NCBI GenBank assembly: GCA_015491145.1
Contig: WFWM01000027.1
Span: forward strand, 1-7,553
Length of the DNA stretch: 7,553 nt
Source of the DNA: Patescibacteria group bacterium
GTDB lineage: Bacteria > Patescibacteriota > Minisyncoccia > Phycocordibacterales > UBA12088
Reading direction: 5' to 3'
Translations under genes and position numbers: made by a program
Shown: piece by piece, positions 1 through 5,910 of the stretch
Numbering within the stretch: position 1 is the stretch's first letter
Layout of the letters: each line of letters begins with the position of its first letter
The notes under the pieces: generated by a model
What the model was told of the DNA's origin: nothing
Seen by the model: the letters and a program-made list of their open reading frames with translations, nothing else
The model's database searches: none

Positions 1-17
1 GCCTCCTGAGGAGAGCC

Positions 18-42
18 AAAAAACACCCACCGAGGTTGTGTG
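18..42 (-). terminator. Possible intrinsic terminator after def
   Basis: Read on the minus strand, positions 42-35 and 31-24 can form an 8-position stem (6 Watson-Crick pairs, two A.G mismatches) around the 3-base loop at 34-32, followed directly by six T at 23-18. It lies 35 bases past the def stop codon, where a terminator of the priA-like/def transcript would be expected. The stem is weak, so the T run is the main support. A nearby perfect 5-bp inverted repeat at 3-13 (CTCCT G AGGAG) could also contribute structure. Confidence 0.35.
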
Positions 43-77
43 AGGGATGAGGGACCCATAGGAGCGGCGTTGCTTAC

Positions 78-620
78 TCATTCTGCTGAATGCTCTTCCT
101 CTACCTTCCAGAGATCCACCGCGTGGTCAATGAAGAGAATGCCGTTGAGATGATCAATTTCGTGTTGGAACGCCTGCGCAAGGATGCCGGTTGCTGTGCG
201 GACGAAACGCTCCCCCTTCTCATTGTATGCTTCGATAGTGACGCGGGGGGCGCGCAGCGTTGTGCCGTAAACACCACGCACCGAAAGGCACCCTTCGTCC
301 ATTTGCTCCCTCCTTCGATCTGAGGCGGTAATGCGAGGGTTGATGCAGACGAGATCATCTTGCGGGGGAGCGTCGTTGCGAGAAGGGAGAACGCTGCGGG
401 ACACGATGAAGAGACGAAGCGAGACGCCGATTTGCGGCGCAGCGAGCGCCGCGCCGTTTGGCTCCTTGGCGAGCACCTCCTTCATTCGGGCGATGATTGA
501 TTGAATACGAGGTGTCGCAATATCCTCCAACGGAATCGGCTGCGCCACCTGCCGGAGCACAGGATCGCCGACCTGCACAATAGGGTCTGCGCGGTTCGGG
601 TGCTGAGGGTTAGTAGCCAT
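78..620 (-). CDS. def: Peptide deformylase
   Basis: This 180-residue enzyme removes the formyl group from the N-terminal formyl-methionine of nascent proteins at the ribosome exit. All three family motifs are visible. Motif 1 is GAALAAPQIG at residues 56-65, motif 2 is EGCLS at 109-113 with metal ligand C111, and motif 3 is HEIDH at 153-157 with ligands H153 and H157 and catalytic E154. Length is normal for the family. Motif 1 has Ala58 where most deformylases have the second Gly. The frame is open up to a GTG at 659, but I chose ATG 620. It begins just before the conserved GDPVLR segment, and a TTGCGT-17-TATACT promoter lies directly upstream, so a longer protein would be encoded by the promoter itself. 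Def follows the priA-like gene on the same strand with a 40-base gap. The usual partner fmt is not visible downstream, though the window ends 77 bases later. Confidence 0.95.
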   Translation of the reverse strand: MATNPQHPNRADPIVQVGDPVLRQVAQPIPLEDIATPRIQSIIARMKEVLAKEPNGAALAAPQIGVSLRLFIVSRSVLPSRNDAPPQDDLVCINPRITASDRRREQMDEGCLSVRGVYGTTLRAPRVTIEAYNEKGERFVRTATGILAQAFQHEIDHLNGILFIDHAVDLWKVEEEHSAE

Positions 621-626
621 AGGGTG

Positions 627-655
627 AGTATAGGAGGAGGGGCTGCCAGACGCAA
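627..655 (-). promoter_or_regulatory. def promoter, predicted leaderless
   Basis: On the minus strand a -35-like TTGCGT (655-650) is followed by a 17-base spacer and TATACT (632-627). Six bases then separate the -10 box from ATG 620, so transcription is expected to begin at or next to the A of the start codon. There is no Shine-Dalgarno sequence. The -35 box starts 6 bases after the TAG of the priA-like gene, so def may be read both from here and by readthrough from upstream. This is a motif match only. Confidence 0.6.
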
Positions 656-660
656 ACACA

Positions 661-2604
661 CTACGCGAGAATACTCGACGGGTTCACCTCTACCGTCACG
701 GAAGGGGGAAGCGTGGCGAGGAACTGCGCTAACGTTTCGTTTGGCCACTCGTTGCTTGGTACCCGAAGGTAGAAGTGTTGCAGGGCCCGAGACCCTCGCA
801 AGGGGAACAGACGGCTTCGGCCGGTGAAGTAAGCAGAGGGGAGGTGTGGTTCGAGCGAAGCGGCTGTCTGTTGGATGCGTTGCCGGGAACCAGTGAGGGT
901 AAGGCGCACGAGCACCGCAAAGGGAGGGTAGCCGAGCCGCTCGCGGAGCTCGAGTGTGTGCCGGTACCATGGTCGCAGGAACCCATCGGCGAGGGCTTGA
1001 AAGAGGGGTGTGTCGGTTGGGAGGCGCGTCTGCACGATGGTGACCCGCTTCGTGCGCTCTCGCAAGGCAAGTCCAATGCGGAGCGCTCGTTCCTCAGCGT
1101 TCCAGCTTGGGAGGGAGAGGATGGTGTCGAAGGAGACGATTGCGGAAAGGTGCACCGGCTTCTGCAACAGAGGTAGGAGTTTCTGGGTGCCCACGAGGAT
1201 GGCGGGCGAGGTCTCATAGAATCGTTCCAACACGCGGTACGCATCGTCGCGGTTTGGCGTGTGGTCCGAATCAATGACGGCAACCATCGTCTCTGGAAAG
1301 AGGGCGGAGAGGAGCCGGGCAACGCGGGCAGTGGCAACACCGAGCGAAGAGAGGCGCCATGAGCCGCAAGAGGAGCACGCTTCAGTTGCAGGGCGGATCG
1401 CGCCGCAGGCGTGGCAGAGGAAGAAGGAACGGGTGCCTTCCCGATGAGTGACGAGCGTGGCACCGCAGGCTCCGCATTGGATACTCGCTCCGCAATCATC
1501 GCACACCGTCAATGGGGCGAGCCCTCGTCGGGCAGCAAAGAGGACCGCTCTGCCGCCGCTCGTGGTGAGGCGACGGAGCTCTTCTTCCAGCCGTGGGCTC
1601 AGGAGCACGGTTCGTTCCTTTTGGAGCGCCGTCTTCGGCTGCGGCGTGGCGTCGGTCGGGTTTCGACGGAGCGAGACGACCTCTGCCGGCGCGGGAAAGG
1701 AAATGCGGGCGGTTATCGTCCGCAGCGAACCGACGTTGTGGGTGAGCCATCGGTGGTAGCTCTCAACGGATAGTGGGACATCGGCGCGGATTACCCGCCA
1801 TCCTGCGAACAAACCGTAGCGTTCGGCGAGTCGCGCGAAGTGGAGGTGGGGACGAGCCGGTGCGATGTAGGCGGGGGAAGACTCCCCTTCAATGATGAGA
1901 AGACCAATATCGGCGCGTGGGATAGGGAGGAACGAGGGAGTGGCAACCACCGCCACAGGGTGAGGCTCTTGGAGCACCCTCAGCAGCGTATCCCGAAGCC
2001 TCCGTTTTGGTTGGCTGCTGTGCAGGAGGAACGTGTGGGTAGGGGTGTGTCGGGTGAGTGCCGCAAAGACACGCTCTGCTTCTTCAATAGTCGGGCACAG
2101 GAGCGTGACCGATTGGTGCGAAGCAAACACCTCACGGACGAGCGTGTGGTATTCCTGCAGGCGAGGATCAGCGTGTTCCTGCAGGAGAAGCACCTGGTCC
2201 GCCCCATGGAGAGGGGAGGAAGGGGCTGGTGATGGACTGGCTGTGAGATGGGTGGCAATGGCGGGGGCAAGTTCAAGGAGAGGCTGGGCAAGCGCAAGGC
2301 GTAGCACCACGCCAAGAGGCGCTGCGAGGAATCGGGCCTCTTCGCGGAGCGCCGAGAGAAATGGCTCGGGGAGCCATCGTTGACTCGTTTTCGCGGTGAG
2401 GCGACGGAGCGTGTAGGGTGCGTGCCGCAGCTCCGCCTTCGCTTCTGCAAGGGGTCGCACCTCATTGACGAGCGCGTAGACCGTGCGTTTTCGCAGGGGA
2501 ACCCGCACAATGTCTCCTGGCGCAACCTCGAGTGTCGTGAAGTAGGTGAGCGACTCCGCAGTATGAAGCCCCCGCGCCAGCGGTACCACCTCCACGACCC
2601 ACAT
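661..2604 (-). CDS. priA: PriA-like primosomal protein N', helicase motifs lost
   Basis: PriA normally restarts stalled replication forks as a 3'-5' superfamily 2 DNA helicase. This 647-residue homologue keeps the family layout. Its N-terminal part resembles the 3'-DNA-binding domain (PGDIVRVPLRKR, about residues 29-40). Eight zinc-binding cysteines are intact at 368, 371, 377, 380, 397, 400, 410 and 413, and the C-terminal domain has LGYPPFAVLVRL at about 557-568. The ATPase motifs are not kept. Where Walker A (GxTGSGKT) should be, near 142-152, the sequence reads QEHADPRLQEY. The DEEH box is IIEGES at 237-242. GTQ of motif V survives (472-474) but its KG does not, and the QVAGRAGR arginine motif near 505-520 is absent. 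It is probably a structural DNA-binding or loading protein. I chose ATG 2604 because a TATGGT box lies 7 bases upstream; an in-frame ATG at 2616 would add 4 residues. The gene is transcribed toward def. Confidence 0.85.
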   Translation of the reverse strand: MWVVEVVPLARGLHTAESLTYFTTLEVAPGDIVRVPLRKRTVYALVNEVRPLAEAKAELRHAPYTLRRLTAKTSQRWLPEPFLSALREEARFLAAPLGVVLRLALAQPLLELAPAIATHLTASPSPAPSSPLHGADQVLLLQEHADPRLQEYHTLVREVFASHQSVTLLCPTIEEAERVFAALTRHTPTHTFLLHSSQPKRRLRDTLLRVLQEPHPVAVVATPSFLPIPRADIGLLIIEGESSPAYIAPARPHLHFARLAERYGLFAGWRVIRADVPLSVESYHRWLTHNVGSLRTITARISFPAPAEVVSLRRNPTDATPQPKTALQKERTVLLSPRLEEELRRLTTSGGRAVLFAARRGLAPLTVCDDCGASIQCGACGATLVTHREGTRSFFLCHACGAIRPATEACSSCGSWRLSSLGVATARVARLLSALFPETMVAVIDSDHTPNRDDAYRVLERFYETSPAILVGTQKLLPLLQKPVHLSAIVSFDTILSLPSWNAEERALRIGLALRERTKRVTIVQTRLPTDTPLFQALADGFLRPWYRHTLELRERLGYPPFAVLVRLTLTGSRQRIQQTAASLEPHLPSAYFTGRSRLFPLRGSRALQHFYLRVPSNEWPNETLAQFLATLPPSVTVEVNPSSILA

Positions 2605-2611
2605 CGCGCCT

Positions 2612-2640
2612 ACCATAACGCACTTTTCGTTTGAACGGAA
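2612..2640 (-). promoter_or_regulatory. priA-like gene promoter, predicted leaderless
   Basis: On the minus strand, TTCCGT (2640-2635), a 17-base spacer and TATGGT (2617-2612) are followed by 7 bases and ATG 2604. The geometry matches the def promoter, but both hexamers are weaker matches to consensus. The -10 box covers the alternative ATG at 2616, which argues for the inner start. No ribosome binding site is seen. Confidence 0.4.
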
Positions 2641-2662
2641 CGCGCAAGGGGTAGGGTATACT
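2631..2662 (+). promoter_or_regulatory. dprA operon promoter, predicted leaderless
   Basis: TATACT at 2657-2662 is a good -10 box, the same hexamer as for def. It lies 7 bases before ATG 2670, so the transcript should start on or beside the start codon. The best -35 candidate is TTGAAC at 2631-2636, but the 20-base spacer is longer than normal. No better-spaced -35 hexamer is visible. The site overlaps the divergent promoter of the priA-like gene, so the two may compete for polymerase. Confidence 0.5.
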
Positions 2663-2669
2663 ACCGACG

Positions 2670-3563
2670 ATGGAGGCGATCGAGCGGACGGAGCTCAGCC
2701 TCGTGCGCTCCGTGGCAGCAGAGCGACTCGGAGACGACTGCACGGTGTGGGTGCGAGGCCGATGCCCTTTTGAGGGGCGGAAAGTGCTCGTCGTGGTGGG
2801 AGCGCGTCGGCACAGCCGGTATGGGGCTCGCGTCTGCCGAGACCTCATCTATGGGCTCGCGAATGCTCCTGTGGTGGTGGTATCAGGCCTCGCCTTTGGT
2901 ATAGATGCCATTGCCCATCGGGCGGCGCTCGAGGTTGGTCTCCCCACCGTCGGGGTGCCGGGATCAGGCTTGGACGAGCAGGCGCTCTATCCGAGGGAGC
3001 ACCGTCGGCTGATGCGAGAGATAGAGACGTATGGGGGATGCCTCCTCTCGCCCTTCCCGCCTAAGCAGCGAGGGGCTCCCTGGACATTCCCGGCAAGGAA
3101 CCGCTTGATGGCGGCGCTTGCCGATGCGGTGGTAGTGGTGGAAGGCTCAGAGCGGAGTGGGACGATGATTACCGCTCACGCGGCAGCGGAATTGGGGGTG
3201 AGCGTTGGTGCGGTGCCGGGCGATGTTGCGGCGCCATTGTCAGCAGCACCGCACCGACTCATTCGGGAGGGAGCAACCCTCGTGCGGGGTGCAGCCGATT
3301 GCCTCGAGCTGCTCGGTTTTGCCGAGGTGTCTGCGGCACGCGAGACGCGGCAAGGGGAGGCGGTTTCATGGCGTGACGCCTCCGTCCCCCTCCCGGAGCG
3401 GGTTGCGGCATTCGTCGAGGAGCAAGGGAGTGCTTCGCGTGACCACATTGCAATGGCGCTCGGGCTTTCCGTCCAGGAAGTGGCGCGCATCGTGAGCCTC
3501 TTGGAGGTGGAAGGTATGGTTCGAGATGAGGGAGGGGTGGTGCGACGGGTAGCGGTCTCCTGA
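2670..3563 (+). CDS. dprA: DNA processing protein DprA
   Basis: DprA (Smf) binds incoming single-stranded DNA in the cytoplasm and loads RecA on it during natural transformation. This 297-residue protein has the Rossmann-like core: VVGARRHSRYG (42-52), SGLAFGIDAIAHRAAL (72-87), FPARNR (140-145) and VEGSERSGTMITA (157-169). A C-terminal winged-helix (DML1-like) domain follows at about 240-297. The N-terminal SAM domain of longer DprA proteins is missing, as is its linking YP..L segment. The usual SE after the GG(x)LL motif is SP here (S127, P128). The ATG has no Shine-Dalgarno site and sits 7 bases after TATACT, pointing to a leaderless message. It is first in a probable operon with serS, 38 bases on. 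Whether the host takes up DNA cannot be told from the window. Confidence 0.95.
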   Translation: MEAIERTELSLVRSVAAERLGDDCTVWVRGRCPFEGRKVLVVVGARRHSRYGARVCRDLIYGLANAPVVVVSGLAFGIDAIAHRAALEVGLPTVGVPGSGLDEQALYPREHRRLMREIETYGGCLLSPFPPKQRGAPWTFPARNRLMAALADAVVVVEGSERSGTMITAHAAAELGVSVGAVPGDVAAPLSAAPHRLIREGATLVRGAADCLELLGFAEVSAARETRQGEAVSWRDASVPLPERVAAFVEEQGSASRDHIAMALGLSVQEVARIVSLLEVEGMVRDEGGVVRRVAVS

Positions 3564-3593
3564 TGGGTGCGGTAGGATGAGGGGGCACAAAGT

Positions 3594-3600
3594 GGAGAGG
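3594..3600 (+). promoter_or_regulatory. Ribosome binding site of serS
   Basis: GGAGAGG lies immediately upstream of the serS ATG at 3602. Measured from its GGAG (3594-3597) the gap is 4 bases, shorter than the usual 5-9. The conserved MLDIAFIRDN N-terminus leaves little doubt about the start, so the short spacing appears real. Confidence 0.6.
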
Positions 3601-3601
3601 T

Positions 3602-4879
3602 ATGCTCGATATTGCATTCATCCGCGACAACCTCGCGATCGTAAAGGGGGCAGCACGCAAGAAAGGGGTGCGGGTTGATTTCAACCGACTCCTCCGGCTC
3701 GATGACGAGCGGAGGAAACTGGTGCAGGAGATCAGTGCGCTGCGAGCTCGTCAGAAGGAAGAGAGCGAGGGGCTTCAGCATCTTTCGGAGGAGGAGCGCG
3801 CGGAGCGCGTTGCTGCCCTCCGCGCGCTCAAGGAAGAGCTCCACGCGCTCGAGCAACGGTTCCAAAAGGTGATGAAGGAATGGCGCCTATTGATGCTGCA
3901 GGTGCCGAATGTGCCAGATGTGAGTGTGCCGGAAGGGGAGAGCGATACGGACAATGTGGAAATTCGCCAATGGGGAGAGCCTCGAACCTTTTCTTTCCCG
4001 CCGAAGAATCACCGAGAGCTGCTCGAACTCCACAGGGGCGCCGATTTTGAACGGGGGGCAAAGGTAGCGGGGTTTCGCGGCTACTTCCTCGAGGGGCCCA
4101 TTGTGTCCCTCACTTTTGCTCTCTGGCAGTTCGTGATAGACCACTTTCGCGAGCATCACCCTGAGTATCGGCTGATGATGGTTCCTTCCCTCGTGCGGAA
4201 GGAACCTTTCCTTGGCACCGGCTACCTCCCGCAGGGGGAGGAGGATCTCTACAAGACGCAAGATGATCTCTACCTTGCCGGAACAGGAGAGGTGGCAATG
4301 ATGGCGTACTTTATGGACGAGGTGCTCGATCGTTCCCAACTGCCGAGCAAGTTTCTCGCCTTCTCTCCCTGCTTCCGTCGCGAGGCGGGGAGCCACGGGA
4401 AAGACACGAAGGGACTCATCCGGGTGCACGAATTTTTCAAGCTTGAGCAGGTGATTCTCTGTGAGGCGAGCCACGAGCAGTCTGTCCGTTTCCACGAGGA
4501 GCTTACCGCGAATGCAGAAGAGTTAATGCAGGCGCTCGAAATTCCGTATCGGGTTGTGGTGAACTGCACCGGAGACCTTGGGCTCGGGCAGGTGAAGAAG
4601 TATGACATTGAAGCGTGGGTACCATCGGAGCAGCGCTACCGCGAGACTCACTCAGCTTCCTACTTTCACGACTTTCAGACCCGTCGTCTCAATATCCGCT
4701 ACCGTGATACCGATGGCAAGCTCCGCTACGTCCATTCGCTCAACAACACCGCACTCGCTACACCCCGTATCCTCGTGCCAATCCTTGAGAACTACCAAGA
4801 GGAGGACGGCTCAATTGTGGTACCAAAAGTGCTCCGCCCGTACCTCGATCGGGAGGTGCTTGAGCCGGTTCGTCGGTGA
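3602..4879 (+). CDS. serS: Serine--tRNA ligase
   Basis: SerS is a cytoplasmic class II synthetase that charges tRNA-Ser with serine. At 425 residues it has the usual length. The N-terminal half shows the long charged antiparallel coiled-coil arm (about 28-100) that contacts the tRNA-Ser long variable arm. The catalytic core shows TGE (228-230), motif 2 with R259, E261 and the GLIRVHEF segment (271-278), and motif 3 with NNTALATPR (381-389, class II arginine R389) and LENYQ (395-399). The ending VVPKVLRPYL (406-415) is typical. The segment THSASYFHDFQTRR (349-362) replaces the more common SSCSN..DFQARR form. The start fits both the conserved MLDI..IR N-terminus and the GGAGAGG site. It is the middle gene of the dprA-serS-ftsQ-like run; a functional link to dprA or cell division is not implied. 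Confidence 0.98.
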   Translation: MLDIAFIRDNLAIVKGAARKKGVRVDFNRLLRLDDERRKLVQEISALRARQKEESEGLQHLSEEERAERVAALRALKEELHALEQRFQKVMKEWRLLMLQVPNVPDVSVPEGESDTDNVEIRQWGEPRTFSFPPKNHRELLELHRGADFERGAKVAGFRGYFLEGPIVSLTFALWQFVIDHFREHHPEYRLMMVPSLVRKEPFLGTGYLPQGEEDLYKTQDDLYLAGTGEVAMMAYFMDEVLDRSQLPSKFLAFSPCFRREAGSHGKDTKGLIRVHEFFKLEQVILCEASHEQSVRFHEELTANAEELMQALEIPYRVVVNCTGDLGLGQVKKYDIEAWVPSEQRYRETHSASYFHDFQTRRLNIRYRDTDGKLRYVHSLNNTALATPRILVPILENYQEEDGSIVVPKVLRPYLDREVLEPVRR

Positions 4880-4895
4880 GCGGGGAGGGTAAGCG

Positions 4896-4902
4896 AAAGG
4901 AG
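4896..4902 (+). promoter_or_regulatory. Ribosome binding site of ftsQ-like gene
   Basis: AAAGGAG is a strong anti-Shine-Dalgarno match, but only two bases separate it from ATG 4905. The in-frame GTG at 4914 would be 11 bases away. Since serS also has a very close site, ATG 4905 is preferred, with the GTG as an alternative that would remove three residues. Confidence 0.55.
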
Positions 4903-4904
4903 AT

Positions 4905-5792
4905 ATGCCGGATGTGCGCCGACGGAGTCCGCGAGGACTCAGCCGCCCTCGTCGGCGGCAGAGGAGGTGGTGGTGGAGCATCGCTATCGCGGTAGCAGGT
5001 GTTGCAGGGTTGCTCGCACTCGTGTCGCGTCCGCTTGCGTTTACGGTGGCGCTCGCTACGCCGGAGGAGGAGCGGGAAGCGCAGCGTATCATTAGGACGG
5101 TTTCGGGGCGCTGCTGTGGCGGCGTGATCCCGCAAGCGAACTGGCTCTGGTATCCGAAAGAGACAATCAGGCAGCACCTTACTGCAGCATTCCCTCACTA
5201 TGCCACTTTCTCCTTTGAGCGGCGAGGGTGGGGCACAGTGCACATTACCGGCACCCTCCGAACACCTTTTGCCCGTTGGTGCCGCGGACAGTGGAATCGG
5301 ATCGCAGACCTCGCAGAGCCGGAACGGCTCGCGACCGTGCTCCCTGTGCGGGACTGTCCTGCGGCGGTGGATGCCGCAGGGGAGGTGTTTCGCCCTCCAT
5401 CGGAGGCAGCCGTTCTCACTATCCCTCCGCGCCAATGGGTTTCGGGAGAGGAGGGAGGTATTCCACCTCGAGTCTTGCAAGGGCAGGGAACAGAGGCCTT
5501 CGCGTTGCTGCAAGCGCTCGTTCGGTGGTTTGAGGCACGACAAATCCCGGTGGCGCGCATTGAGGAAACGCCAATTGGAATTCGGCTCCAGCTCCGTCCC
5601 GGTCCTCTGCTTCTGCTTGCTTCCGTGCAGCATGCAGAGGTTATCCCTACCTCCCTTGAGGCAATGCTCCAGCAAGGTGCTTTCCCCGGCGGAAGCAAGG
5701 GTACCTTCCGCACGCTTCCAGAAGCTCTCACTTCCGTCCGCTACATCGATTTCCGTGATTTTCCCCGTGTCTACCTCGGCCCCCGTCAATGA
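4905..5792 (+). CDS. ftsQ: FtsQ/DivIB-like cell division protein
   Basis: FtsQ/DivIB is a bitopic inner-membrane protein that links early and late division proteins at the septum. This 295-residue protein starts with a very basic cytoplasmic tail (1-21), then one membrane segment (about 22-41), with the rest outside. Residues 45-118 fit a POTRA domain in layout: a polar helix, LWYPKETIRQHL, FP at 96-97, then an aromatic/basic strand and VHITGTLRTPFARW. A beta domain follows, with AVDAAGEVF at 154-162 in the position of the family's D..G..F segment. It ends in SVRYIDFRDFPRVYL (277-291), matching the usual YIDLR...vy C-terminal strand. C126 and C151 are exported and could form a disulfide. Sequence identity to model FtsQ is low, so the call rests on architecture and the terminal motifs. 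It is the last gene of the dprA-serS run, 25 bases after serS. No murG or ftsA/ftsZ neighbours are present. Confidence 0.75.
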   Translation: MPDVRRRSPRGLSRPRRRQRRWWWSIAIAVAGVAGLLALVSRPLAFTVALATPEEEREAQRIIRTVSGRCCGGVIPQANWLWYPKETIRQHLTAAFPHYATFSFERRGWGTVHITGTLRTPFARWCRGQWNRIADLAEPERLATVLPVRDCPAAVDAAGEVFRPPSEAAVLTIPPRQWVSGEEGGIPPRVLQGQGTEAFALLQALVRWFEARQIPVARIEETPIGIRLQLRPGPLLLLASVQHAEVIPTSLEAMLQQGAFPGGSKGTFRTLPEALTSVRYIDFRDFPRVYLGPRQ

Positions 5793-5817
5793 AGTGATAA
5801 GCGCGGTGTGGTATAGT
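5789..5817 (+). promoter_or_regulatory. tRNA-Thr promoter with extended -10
   Basis: TATAGT at 5812-5817 is preceded by TGG (5809-5811), giving an extended -10 element. A poor -35 (ATGAAG, 5789-5794, three of six consensus bases) lies 17 bases upstream and overlaps the ftsQ-like stop codon. The predicted start near 5824 leaves a 5' tRNA leader of about four bases. No terminator separates this promoter from the upstream operon. The same transcript probably continues into rel. Confidence 0.6.
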
Positions 5818-5827
5818 AGGTGCAGCA

Positions 5828-5900
5828 GCCGGCATAGCTCAGTTGGTAGAGCAACCGCCTTGTAAGCGGTAGGTCGTCGGTTCGAGTCCGACTGCCGGCT
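5828..5900 (+). tRNA. tRNA-Thr (anticodon UGU)
   Basis: A complete 73-base cloverleaf: acceptor stem GCCGGCA (5828-5834) pairs with TGCCGGC (5893-5899), and the discriminator is T at 5900. The D stem is GCTC/GAGC (5837-5840, 5849-5852) with AGTTGGTA in the loop. The anticodon stem is ACCGC/GCGGT (5854-5858, 5866-5870) around loop CTTGTAA with anticodon TGT at 5861-5863, reading ACA and probably other ACN codons. The T stem is GTCGG/CCGAC with loop TTCGAGT. The G1-C72 and C2-G71 pairs agree with threonine identity elements known in E. coli. CCA is not encoded (CAC follows), so it must be added by a nucleotidyltransferase. Confidence 0.97.
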
Positions 5901-5910
5901 CACTTACCCT

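Noticed and set aside
621..659. Longer deformylase starting at GTG 659
   Set aside because: The extra 13 residues would be encoded by the TTGCGT/TATACT promoter, and the family N-terminus fits ATG 620.
2605..2616. ATG 2616 as start of the priA-like gene
   Set aside because: It has no ribosome binding site and lies inside the TATGGT box. It remains possible and changes only four residues.
3573..3578. TAGGAT as a separate promoter for serS
   Set aside because: It has no -35 partner at normal spacing and sits 23 bases from the start codon. Readthrough from dprA with an SD site explains serS better.
3176..3865. Minus-strand open frame of 229 residues across dprA and serS
   Set aside because: It spans two well-supported genes on the opposite strand, has no recognisable domain and no start signals, and looks like a shadow frame.
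4758..5903. A 381-residue open frame on the minus strand overlapping ftsQ-like and tRNA-Thr
   Set aside because: It runs through a tRNA and opposite a gene with recognisable domains. Its composition (Arg, Pro, Ser rich, no motif) is that of an antisense shadow in GC-rich DNA.
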